From positions 1 through 23,772 of the forward strand of contig DBZJ01000216.1 in assembly GCA_002311635.1 (NCBI GenBank): a stretch of DNA of 23,772 nucleotides, read 5' to 3'. Shown here in pieces: positions 1 to 6,678 of the stretch (position 1 is its first letter; the number at the start of each line of letters is the position of its first letter). The translations under genes were made by a program, and so were the position numbers. The notes under the pieces are model-generated. The model did not search any database. It had not been told where the DNA came from and saw only the letters and a list, made by a program, of their open reading frames with translations. This DNA comes from Syntrophaceae bacterium UBA1163 (GTDB lineage Bacteria > Desulfobacterota > BSN033 > UBA1163).

Positions 1-14
1 TTTTCTGGCATAGC

Positions 15-281
15 TTATAAAATTTTTGCAAACCTGTAAGGTTCGCCTAAAAAAAGGATCCCCACAAGATTGCTGCCCGCTGCAGCTATTCCTACCCAAA
101 CCGCGTAAGTAATTCCCACAGGCATATATCTCAGGGCCAAGGAAAGAAAAATGACGGCTCCGATACCAAAAAAGCCGTAAGAAACCGTGGGCCAAAGCCG
201 GGTAAATCCTTCCGTGAATTTCAGGCTGTAGATCCAGCCGATTTCAAACACTCCCGCAGCGAAAAGGTACAACCAAGCCAT
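15..281 (-). CDS. SMR-family small multidrug/guanidinium exporter, C-terminally shortened
   Basis: This is a small multidrug resistance (SMR) protein, closest by eye to the Gdx/SugE guanidinium-exporter subgroup. SMR proteins are four-helix inner-membrane antiporters that work as dual-topology dimers. Visible features are the N-terminal MAWLYL opening, the conserved membrane glutamate in helix 1 (E13, in GVFEIGW), the helix 1-2 loop FTEGFTRLWP, and the helix 3 block PVGITYAVWVGI. The ATG at 279-281 has a GGGAGG Shine-Dalgarno just upstream. The reading frame ends 88 codons in, right after the GEPYRFAKIL segment that begins helix 4, whereas family members run to about 105 residues. I tried both other frames over the remaining bases and neither restores a helix 4, so it may be truncated. 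It is the last gene of a short minus-strand run with two small hypothetical genes, gaps about 25 bp. The substrate is an inference. Confidence 0.75.
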   Translation of the reverse strand: MAWLYLFAAGVFEIGWIYSLKFTEGFTRLWPTVSYGFFGIGAVIFLSLALRYMPVGITYAVWVGIAAAGSNLVGILFLGEPYRFAKIL

Positions 282-304
282 CCGCCTCCCATTGCGTTCG
301 CTCC

Positions 305-502
305 TTATGAGGAGCTTCGCCCCTCCGCAAGACTCGTCCCGACCAGAGTAAAGTGCAATTCCAAGTCTTTCATATTCATCAATGCGGTCCTCGACCCATC
401 TTCTGAGCTTAAGATCACGAATCCCTTATCGTGGATCTTTTTCACCTCATAAATGATCCCATTTTCCGTTTTCTTCACTTTCTCCCCTTCTCTCAAGATC
501 AT
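305..502 (-). CDS. small hypothetical protein (65 aa)
   Basis: I do not recognise a family with confidence. The predicted protein is short, soluble and charged, with no signal peptide or membrane segment. Its middle (GIIYEVKKIHDKGFVILSSEDG) alternates hydrophobic and polar residues, suggesting a small beta-barrel-like fold, and the tail is serine-rich. The main support for its being real is a strong AGGAGG Shine-Dalgarno seven to eight bases upstream of the ATG, and its tight placement (about 25 bp gaps) between a small membrane protein gene and the SMR gene on the same strand. Function unknown. Confidence 0.5.
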   Translation of the reverse strand: MILREGEKVKKTENGIIYEVKKIHDKGFVILSSEDGSRTALMNMKDLELHFTLVGTSLAEGRSSS

Positions 503-529
503 GGAAGAACTCCTCCTGGTATCGATACG

Positions 530-772
530 TTAATTTTCCAAAGAAATTTGCTGAGATCTGAACCTCCAAAAACTTCTTCCGATCAAATAGCAAAAACCGA
601 AGCTCAAGGTAGTGAAGAGCAATGTGTCTTTCCTCAGAAACAGCCAGACTATTCCGAGGACAATCGTTACGACCGCGCAAAGCGTGACCAGGACAGTAAT
701 GACTGTTTCCCACTTCGCCAAGAAAGCTTCAAGTTTGACCGTGGTGTTTGGAAAATAAGCCGTTTTTTCCAT
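530..772 (-). CDS. small two-helix membrane protein, hypothetical (80 aa)
   Basis: Small predicted inner-membrane protein of unknown function. A short polar N-terminus (MEKTAYFPNTTVKLEAFLAK) is followed by two hydrophobic segments: one around WETVITVLVTLCAVVTIVLGIVWLF and a weaker one around LLFTTLSFGFCYLIG. The C-terminus is basic (RSFWRFRSQQ). A GTG six bases further upstream (776-778) is in frame, but I prefer the ATG at 770-772: the GGAGGG Shine-Dalgarno at 781-786 sits about eight bases from that ATG and only two from the GTG. It is the first gene of a three-gene minus-strand run leading into the 65-aa protein and the SMR transporter. Confidence 0.55.
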   Translation of the reverse strand: MEKTAYFPNTTVKLEAFLAKWETVITVLVTLCAVVTIVLGIVWLFLRKDTLLFTTLSFGFCYLIGRSFWRFRSQQISLEN

Positions 773-972
773 TTCCACATCCCTCCTTTCGTAGGATGGC
801 TAAACAATACAAAACCATTATTACGATTTCATTAAAGATCGATGAACTTTCTGTTAAATTTATTCCGAGTGCACCGAATCGACCTCACCGGGGTTTGATC
901 ACAGAAACTTCTTGGAATTTAGCCATTCAGAATAACAATGAGTCCTCAAGGAGAATTCTGAATTTGAAGTAT

Positions 973-1191
973 CTACCTTCTCCTCGCGTCGAGAAGTTCC
1001 TTGACCTTCTTGCTGACAAGGATAGATAGGAAGGTCTTAATTCTTGCCTCGCTCTTAAACTCTTTCAAAACATCCTCATAAAGAGGACGGATCTCCTCTT
1101 CTGGAGAGTGCACATCCCTGACAAGCCTTTGAATAGCGCTGAAATGCTGCTTTTGTTCAGTTTCGTCTTCGTATAAAGCAAATTCGCTCAT
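973..1191 (-). CDS. DUF3562-like small protein (72 aa)
   Basis: A short, all-helical, charged protein. The stretch from HFSAIQRLV through EEEIRPLYEDVLKEF to SEARIKTFLSILVSKKVKELL matches, from memory, the layout of the DUF3562 family: a helix-turn-helix-like half with IxxLY, then ARxxxFLxxLxxKxVxxxL. Members of that family have no established function. The ATG follows a GGGGAGG Shine-Dalgarno. The gene starts only about 24 bp after the stop of the GT21 glycosyltransferase gene, so the two are probably co-transcribed. The family name is a recollection rather than a search result, so treat it as tentative; the ORF itself is well supported. Confidence 0.6.
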   Translation of the reverse strand: MSEFALYEDETEQKQHFSAIQRLVRDVHSPEEEIRPLYEDVLKEFKSEARIKTFLSILVSKKVKELLDARRR

Positions 1192-1215
1192 TCCCTCCCC
1201 ATCGATGCGGTTCGC

Positions 1216-2427
1216 CTACCAGGCTATTTTCGCTTTGATCCCTTCCACGATTCTGGTCTTCCATGCCCCTCCTCTTTCTGGACAGAGGGATAGTCTTGTA
1301 TCTTTGCCCATTAGGTACCGGTTCCCTCTCCAGACCACGGTGTCGTCCGCCAACGGAGCAAACCACAGCACGCCCATGAGGATGTCTTTGATCGGTGATA
1401 ACAGGTAGACCGAAGGGTGCGTGGGCGTTGAGATGCTCCTTCCGAGATAAAAGTCGCCGATGATTTTTATCAGGCAAACCAGCGCCAGGATAGAAAGTGT
1501 TTTTTCTGTCGGACCCCATAGGAGTAAGGGGAGACATGCGGTGAATACAGGGTTTATGGTCAACTCAAGAAGGTATTTCACCCCTCCAATTTTCCATCTC
1601 ATCTTTCCCCATCTGACATGACGATTGATAAACTTCTGGAGATTCCAGTATTCGTTTACGTTATTGATCAAGTAATTTGAGATGACCACCCTTTGTTTTT
1701 GCCCTCTGATCTTTTCACCGATGAAATGATCCTCTGCCAGAACATCCTTCACAGACGCCAGGCCGCCGACGGCTTCCAGATCGCTTTTTCTCATGAGCAT
1801 GGATTTCCCCACCACGCAAGGGATCCTTAGATACCTATCCAGGAAACAAATGTTTCCCAAGATAAAAGAGTTTAAATGGAGGTTCTCAAAGATCGAACCG
1901 ATGGTCTTTCCCCCGATGCCTTTAATGAGGTTGCAAACCAGTCCGACTTCCGGGTCATCCAGAGGCTTTACAATCGTTCTTAAGTAATACGGGTCCACCA
2001 TGACGTTGCTATCGCTTATTAAGATGATGGGATATTTGGAGTGCCGGTAGGCTGGGAAGAGATTATTGACCTTTGGATTGAATCCATGATGGCATCTTTC
2101 AACAACGATCGAAATGGGTTTATCCGGGAACTTCTCTCTTACCTTCCGGACAACCTTATAAGCCGGGTCATTCTCATCTTGAAGAGAGAAAATCACTTCA
2201 TATTCCGGATAATCCTGGACGCAAAAGCTCTCAAGATTGCCAAACAGATTGTCTTCTAACCCTTTGAGGGGTTTGATGACAGAGATGGGGGGACAGGATT
2301 GAGAGAGGATCGGATGCCCCTCCCGGTTTCTTACCGGAGAAAGGGCTAACCGAACCGCAACGATCTGAAGACCGTAGATGATCAATCCGAAAAAAACGAG
2401 CACACCAAAAATCCAAAAGAGCACCAT
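1216..2427 (-). CDS. GT21-family ceramide glucosyltransferase / HpnI-like glycosyltransferase
   Basis: A membrane-anchored processive-type glycosyltransferase that would transfer a sugar from a nucleotide-sugar donor to a lipid acceptor on the cytoplasmic face. An N-terminal helix (residues 5-28) is followed by the GT-A domain opening PPISVIKPLKGLEDNL, typical of ceramide glucosyltransferases and the hopanoid enzyme HpnI. Catalytic signatures are visible: LISDSN (D139) with D145, AEDHF (E232, D233), and the R-x-x-R-W motif RHVRW (269-273). Two C-terminal hydrophobic stretches lie near residues 285-330. At 403 aa the length is normal. The ATG has a GAGGGAG ribosome site seven bases upstream. 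The acceptor cannot be decided from sequence: no other hopanoid (hpn) or sphingolipid-base gene is in the window. It probably forms a unit with the downstream DUF3562-like gene. Confidence 0.8.
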   Translation of the reverse strand: MVLFWIFGVLVFFGLIIYGLQIVAVRLALSPVRNREGHPILSQSCPPISVIKPLKGLEDNLFGNLESFCVQDYPEYEVIFSLQDENDPAYKVVRKVREKFPDKPISIVVERCHHGFNPKVNNLFPAYRHSKYPIILISDSNVMVDPYYLRTIVKPLDDPEVGLVCNLIKGIGGKTIGSIFENLHLNSFILGNICFLDRYLRIPCVVGKSMLMRKSDLEAVGGLASVKDVLAEDHFIGEKIRGQKQRVVISNYLINNVNEYWNLQKFINRHVRWGKMRWKIGGVKYLLELTINPVFTACLPLLLWGPTEKTLSILALVCLIKIIGDFYLGRSISTPTHPSVYLLSPIKDILMGVLWFAPLADDTVVWRGNRYLMGKDTRLSLCPERGGAWKTRIVEGIKAKIAW

Positions 2428-2517
2428 AAGTTTTCTCCCTCTAATTTTTTATTTCATCCCTTTTATCCAAGATTGCCGGCAAATGACTTCTCATGCTGAT
2501 ATTAATCTCACCGAAGA

Positions 2518-2605
2518 ACGTCATTCCTGCCCCCTATGGAGTACGGGGTAAACTCCAGCAGAAATCCAGGAAAACACTGGATTCCGGGTCAAGCCCGGAA
2601 TGACA
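2518..2605. repeat. palindromic dispersed-type repeat with GTCATTCC/GGAATGAC ends
   Basis: A noncoding segment begins with CGTCATTCC and ends with the complementary GGAATGAC. An inner GGATTCCGGG-TCAAG-CCCGGAATGAC hairpin sits at its right end and a TCCAG/CTGGA inverted pair in the middle. It sits between the PHP and GT21 genes, just past the stop of the PHP gene. The terminal inverted repeats and absence of coding suggest a MITE- or REP-like element of a type I recall as common in Deltaproteobacteria-like genomes. Only one copy is in this window. Confidence 0.6.
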
Positions 2606-2650
2606 AATTAAAATAGGACTTATGTCGTCGTGCGTTCCCATGTTACTTTC

Positions 2651-3343
2651 CTAATTTCTAAAGAGGGTGATCGCGACTCCCCAGTTCGATCGAATACATT
2701 GTTTGATGGATTCCATATCCTTTTTACAATTAAGGAGGGATTTCCACGAATACAGGTGCCTGACCCTGTGAAAATCGCTTCCTGCGATGTAAGGGTATTT
2801 TTTCAGACTGATGACGTTAAAGACATCGTCCCGGTTGGCAATCTCCCAGGCGTCGATATACCTGGCATACTTGTCTCGATTATTCCAGAGAAAAAGCGTA
2901 TCGACGAAAGTCTTGTCCGAGGTCCGGTGAGGGTGACACGCGACGATGAGAGCATCCTGCTTCTTTGCTTCAAGAAAAATCTTCTCATAATCCCACGAAG
3001 CCGGGATGAATTCTTTGATATCGATCAGGAGGAGATGAGCCGATTTGCCGGAGGAGAAAGAGCTCTTCGTAATCTCGACCCCAGGAATGATCAGCATCCC
3101 GTATCGGTCCCATGCCCTCTCGGCCTCTTCTGCGATGTGAGACATGTACGTCTTAAAACTTTCACCGGTCACAGAGAATTTGAACCGATTGGCAAGTTTC
3201 CCGAAGGGATTGTCTCCATTGACGACGTGATCCGTAATCGCAATGACATCGAAACCTGCCTGGCCGAAAAGGTCTACCGTTCTCCTGAGACCCACAGAGC
3301 CATCGGAATATCTTGTATGAATATGGAAATCGCAAAGCAACAT
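2651..3343 (-). CDS. PHP-domain metal-dependent phosphoesterase
   Basis: A polymerase-and-histidinol-phosphatase (PHP) fold hydrolase of 230 aa, predicted cytosolic, acting on an unknown phosphoester. The metal-binding motifs are present in order: HIHTRYSDG (H7, H9, D14), ITDHV (D37, H38), IPGVEI (Glu), ACHPHR (His pair) and the C-terminal AGSDFHR. Relatives include TrpH/YciV-type 3',5'-nucleoside bisphosphate phosphatases, but the substrate cannot be read from these motifs. The start is fixed by an in-frame stop four codons upstream; no convincing Shine-Dalgarno precedes it. It follows the GH1 gene by about 60 bp on the same strand, so it may be the second gene of that unit. Confidence 0.82.
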   Translation of the reverse strand: MLLCDFHIHTRYSDGSVGLRRTVDLFGQAGFDVIAITDHVVNGDNPFGKLANRFKFSVTGESFKTYMSHIAEEAERAWDRYGMLIIPGVEITKSSFSSGKSAHLLLIDIKEFIPASWDYEKIFLEAKKQDALIVACHPHRTSDKTFVDTLFLWNNRDKYARYIDAWEIANRDDVFNVISLKKYPYIAGSDFHRVRHLYSWKSLLNCKKDMESIKQCIRSNWGVAITLFRN

Positions 3344-3402
3344 TTGTATGAAATCTTAATAGGTTAATGTTACGGATGGATGACGAAAAGATGATATTTC
3401 GG

Positions 3403-4638
3403 TTAAAAAATGGACCTGGATTTGATGATATAGGAATAAAAGGCGGCAGCGACGGTGGGTTTACGTTTTAGCGTATCATAATCGACGCGGTAGAGACCGA
3501 ACCTCGCATCAAATCCTCGGAGCCACTCATAATTGTCCAGCAAAGACCAATAAAAATAGCCCCTTACGTCTATCTGCTTCTTCAAGCATCCTTCAATCAC
3601 ATCCACATGGCTCTTAATGAATTTCTCCTTTTTCCCGTCATCGTCAGTGGCAATGCCATTTTCGGTAATGATGATAGGAATACGAAGTTTCGATACCTCC
3701 CTCAGCACTCTTTCCAGACCGTGGGGATGGATCTCCCATCCCATATCGGACACTCCCTGTCTTTCCATATCCTTATGTTTCAGCTCAACCCCCATCTTCC
3801 GAAGGGGATTAAATCTCAAGTGAATTCTCGTATAATAGTTCACCCCGAAGAAATCGAGTTTTCCCTCGATGGGAACATCCATTTCAATCGATCTCACAAA
3901 GGGAAATTTTATTTTCAGGCGGCCGGTGAGGAAGGCATCGAGCAGGGAGCGATTGTAAAAGAATTGGGCAAAACGAGAAAGGAGTCTGTCAAAAGGGTTC
4001 CATTTCTGACAGGGAGCAAAGGTGGCCATATTGTGAGCGATGCTGACCATGGCATCCCTCCTGATGGAATGGAGAAGATCATATGCCTCTTGGTGAGAGC
4101 GGAGAAGATACTCCAATGCCTTCAGGAAGGACTGAAAATTTTGAATCCCCGGGGGCATGCACCCTTCGAGATATCCTCCCAGAAGAAGAACATAAGGCTC
4201 GTTGATTGTGATCCAGTACTTCACGTCTTTCAGGGCGGATGCCACTTTTTCGACATAGTTCAAGAACTTCGATACGGAATGAGCTTCGTGCCAGGGATAC
4301 CTTTCGGAGAACCATTGGGGGTTTGTAAAATGGTGTAGGGTCACCATGGGCTCTATATTGTTTTGGCGAAGGATGCGGACGATCTCCTGATAGTGCTGAA
4401 TCGCTTCGTCATTCCATCGATCTTCCTCCGGTTGGATTCGACTCCATTCCACCGAGAAGCGATAAGCATTCACGCCCAATTCCTTGAGTAATTTTAGATC
4501 CTCCCTGAAAAGGTGATAATGGCGAGTGACGTCCGGCTTCGACTGCAAGGCAGGATCCCACGCCGTCCAATCCGCATGCACAGACCCTTCCAGTTGAAAG
4601 GCCGAGGTTGCCACACCCCATAAGAAATCGGGTCTCAT
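3403..4638 (-). CDS. GH1 family beta-glycosidase
   Basis: A retaining beta-glycosidase of glycoside hydrolase family 1, probably beta-glucosidase-like and cytosolic (no signal peptide). Family landmarks: FLWGVATSAFQLEG at the N-terminus, the acid/base in TINEP (E147), the NYYTR segment near 267-271, the nucleophile in IITENGIA (E326), and a C-terminal YFYWSLLDNYEW block. The length of 411 aa is slightly under the usual 440-480. The ATG is preceded by a G-rich GAGGGGG, but at a long spacing. It lies downstream of a strong terminator, so it probably has its own promoter, and upstream of the PHP gene. A link to the GT21 glycolipid enzyme is possible but only by proximity. Confidence 0.88.
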   Translation of the reverse strand: MRPDFLWGVATSAFQLEGSVHADWTAWDPALQSKPDVTRHYHLFREDLKLLKELGVNAYRFSVEWSRIQPEEDRWNDEAIQHYQEIVRILRQNNIEPMVTLHHFTNPQWFSERYPWHEAHSVSKFLNYVEKVASALKDVKYWITINEPYVLLLGGYLEGCMPPGIQNFQSFLKALEYLLRSHQEAYDLLHSIRRDAMVSIAHNMATFAPCQKWNPFDRLLSRFAQFFYNRSLLDAFLTGRLKIKFPFVRSIEMDVPIEGKLDFFGVNYYTRIHLRFNPLRKMGVELKHKDMERQGVSDMGWEIHPHGLERVLREVSKLRIPIIITENGIATDDDGKKEKFIKSHVDVIEGCLKKQIDVRGYFYWSLLDNYEWLRGFDARFGLYRVDYDTLKRKPTVAAAFYSYIIKSRSIF

Positions 4639-4718
4639 TGGATAACGCTTAACCCCCTCATTCTTTTTTAACGGGTTTTATCATAACATCATCCAACAAT
4701 CCTTTCATCCACAAACAC

Positions 4719-4754
4719 AAAAGGAGCCCGTGGATTTTCCCACGGGCTCCTTTT
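4719..4754. terminator. strong bidirectional intrinsic terminator
   Basis: A perfect 11-bp stem, GGAGCCCGTGG (4723-4733) pairing with CCACGGGCTCC (4740-4750), with a six-base loop. It is flanked by AAAA on the left and TTTTT on the right, so it can act on both strands. It lies about 70 bp beyond the stop of the phosphatidylserine synthase gene and ends that unit before the GH1 gene. Confidence 0.9.
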
Positions 4755-4825
4755 TGTGATCTTCAAGAAAGATTGCAATGTCTTAGCTCTTCGCTCAGAA
4801 TAATTTCACAACACGAAGAGAGGTC

Positions 4826-5449
4826 TTATGGTTTCGGAATGCGAATGGCGCTGATCATCGCACTCCCGCTCACCGCGTAAAGGACTGTGAGGGGATGAAA
4901 TACCCACAGTCCAATCTGGTAAGATCCAAGGGGAAGGAGATTGTCAACATGCCCTTGCCAGTAAAAAATCCCGAGAATGGCTACAATGAGGATGCTGCTG
5001 GGGATGGGAGTCCCTTCGTAATATTTTACTTTCCCCGTTTCGTCCGCAAGCGTCGCGGCCGTGACATTAAATCGTGCCAGTCGACTAATTCCACAAACGA
5101 CAAAGTAAATCAGAACAAGCGCATCCCATAGGCCCCGCAAACCCAATGTGAATCCAAGTGCCGCCGGCGCTACGCCGAAAGAAACGATATCAGCTAAAGA
5201 GTCGAGATCGCCTCCCAGAGGCGAATGGCGGGTGAGACGGCGAGCCGTGAATCCGTCCAGAACGTCACAAACGAGCGATAGAGGGAGGAGGACAAAGATG
5301 CACCAAAGATAAGGAGTATGGCTGCCGGTTACATGTTTTAAACACAAAAAGATGACCCCCATCCCACAGCTGGCGTTGGCCAGAGTGATGAGATCAGCCA
5401 GGACAAAAGAACGAAATAAGGACCGAGACTTTTCGGATGGATGTCTCAT
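4826..5449 (-). CDS. pssA: CDP-diacylglycerol--serine O-phosphatidyltransferase
   Basis: An integral-membrane CDP-alcohol phosphotransferase that would make phosphatidylserine from CDP-diacylglycerol and L-serine, the committed step toward phosphatidylethanolamine. The family signature D-x2-D-G-x2-A-R-x8-G-x3-D-x3-D is complete: D62, D65, G66, A69, R70, G79, D83 and D87. The N-terminal block LADLITLANASCGM, several hydrophobic helices and the 207-aa length fit the short bacterial type-II PssA group. The archaetidylserine branch cannot be fully excluded. The ATG has an excellent GGAGGT site six to seven bases upstream. No phosphatidylserine decarboxylase gene is adjacent. It lies 90 bp after the DUF1571-type gene and is followed by a strong terminator. 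Confidence 0.87.
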   Translation of the reverse strand: MRHPSEKSRSLFRSFVLADLITLANASCGMGVIFLCLKHVTGSHTPYLWCIFVLLPLSLVCDVLDGFTARRLTRHSPLGGDLDSLADIVSFGVAPAALGFTLGLRGLWDALVLIYFVVCGISRLARFNVTAATLADETGKVKYYEGTPIPSSILIVAILGIFYWQGHVDNLLPLGSYQIGLWVFHPLTVLYAVSGSAMISAIRIPKP

Positions 5450-5538
5450 TCGCTTACCTCCGAGTGGTACGTCCGAACAAAATATTGATAGGGGTCAGTG
5501 TTATTTGTGCACTACAGCAGTAGATATTAATCGCCCTC

Positions 5539-6306
5539 CTACTGGAAGGTTTTAAAGGGTGGAGCTTCTGTATTGGAAGAAGAAAAATGATACTCCGGGT
5601 TTTCCGTGGCGAAGTCGGCATCCGTTAGCCCTGCATTCAACCTGAGGCCCTCAAATCCGTAATCTTCGATGAGTAACCCCTCCCAGTCGTATATCCTCAC
5701 TCTGATGGGAATTTTGGTTTCGGTGTCGATATTGATGATGGCGCAGTAGCAATAGTAGCCTCTTGTCTTATCTTTCGGGAAGAGGTATTCAACTTTCATG
5801 GATGGACGGCCATAAACCGTCTCTTCACCAAGCTCTCTGTAGGTGAACTCACCGGATTGGATGCCGCCATATACGTCTTTTCCAAGAACCCTTAGGAGGT
5901 TTTCTAACCCGGATTCTGTGATCGAGTGCCGGCTGCCTCTCATGGCAAGAAAGCCTTTCGCATCCAGATCGAGTGTGAAATTTCTTTTCATCCAAACTTC
6001 ATGGACCTTCATCCTGTTGTGATTCCATCCTTCGACGTAGAGCACCTCACGGCCCTTCCCCGGATCTTTTAACCACTTCATGTAAATCTTGAAGGGCTTC
6101 TTAAACTTGAGAAACACAACCTCTTCTTCCTTAAGTTTTCCCTTGACTCGCTCCTGTTTATGAAAGAATGAAGTGTAATTATCAATTTGGGCGAGTTTCA
6201 TCTCTGCTTCATTGATCCATCTTATGGGAACTATTTTCTCCTGCCTTGCACTCACATTCATTCCCATGACGACAAATATAAAAAACGCTTGAACAATATT
6301 GATCAT
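5539..6306 (-). CDS. exported DUF1571-type protein
   Basis: A 255-aa protein with an N-terminal hydrophobic signal segment (about residues 3-20, likely cleaved near SAR) and a beta-rich body. The body starts with an amphipathic helix and the pattern NYTSFFHKQERVKGKL, then a run of paired strands (VVFLKFKKPFKIYMKWL, GREVLYVEGW), which matches my recollection of DUF1571, a LolA/RseB-like half-barrel group. It has no lipoprotein cysteine. By analogy it would bind a lipid or hydrophobic ligand in the periplasm, but this is inference. The ATG is supported by an AAGGAGG site five bases upstream. It precedes pssA on the same strand, consistent with a role in envelope lipids. Confidence 0.65.
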   Translation of the reverse strand: MINIVQAFFIFVVMGMNVSARQEKIVPIRWINEAEMKLAQIDNYTSFFHKQERVKGKLKEEEVVFLKFKKPFKIYMKWLKDPGKGREVLYVEGWNHNRMKVHEVWMKRNFTLDLDAKGFLAMRGSRHSITESGLENLLRVLGKDVYGGIQSGEFTYRELGEETVYGRPSMKVEYLFPKDKTRGYYCYCAIINIDTETKIPIRVRIYDWEGLLIEDYGFEGLRLNAGLTDADFATENPEYHFSSSNTEAPPFKTFQ

Positions 6307-6678
6307 CCCTTCCTCCTTGCGCCGCTATGGCCACAGAAGTTTTTGTCGCGATATTTTCTGAAGATCTATTTGAAACGATGCAAAGGACTGCTGTCATGGA
6401 TCATCGCGCCGTAACTTTAAAGGTTCTCAAAATTGAATTGAAACAGTCATTAGAAAATCTCCCCTCGCCCCTCTTTGCCAAAGAGGGGTAATTCCTCCCC
6501 TTGCCAAGGGGAGGTTAGGAGGAATTTTACAAATCAATGTCTTTATTATTATGAGACTGTTAATAACATAAAATACATGAATGTTGAGGTTTGATGATCA
6601 TCATGTGAAATTTTTGTTACGAATGAGAGATCAGGGTTAAATCATGTGCGGTGGGAAGCCGGAGTGAGGGGGGAGCGG
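6307..6678. other. intergenic region holding repeat copy A, otherwise nothing recognised
   Basis: This 372-bp gap separates the histidine kinase stop from the DUF1571-type start, both on the minus strand. The middle is filled by the double-hairpin repeat at 6453-6566, which could also serve as a transcription end for the kinase operon. The segment next to the DUF1571-type gene must carry its promoter, but I could not find a convincing -35/-10 pair or a -24/-12 element. No ORF with a ribosome site was found. Confidence 0.5.
6453..6566. repeat. dispersed double-hairpin repeat, copy A
   Basis: This segment is homologous along its whole length to the one at 8821-8934. It has two consecutive hairpins, each with a 9-bp stem and a GCC loop: CCCCTCTTT/AAAGAGGGG (6468-6488) and CCTCCCCTT/AAGGGGAGG (6494-6514). 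Imperfect outer inverted ends (AAAATCTCC and GGAATTTT) enclose both, followed by a conserved AT-rich tail. The two copies bracket the phoB/phoR pair. It resembles REP or MITE elements; no transposase is nearby. Confidence 0.8.

Noticed and set aside
431..1029. Plus-strand frames at 431-835 and 748-1029
   Set aside because: They overlap the minus-strand small genes that have strong Shine-Dalgarno sequences, and their translations are low-complexity without domain resemblance.
2630..3367. A 245-codon open frame on the plus strand
   Set aside because: It is antisense to the PHP gene, whose metal-binding motifs are all intact; the plus-strand protein shows no recognisable domain.
3607..4338. A 243-codon open frame on the plus strand
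   Set aside because: It is antisense to the GH1 gene, which has both catalytic glutamates; the frame has no family features and no ribosome site of note.
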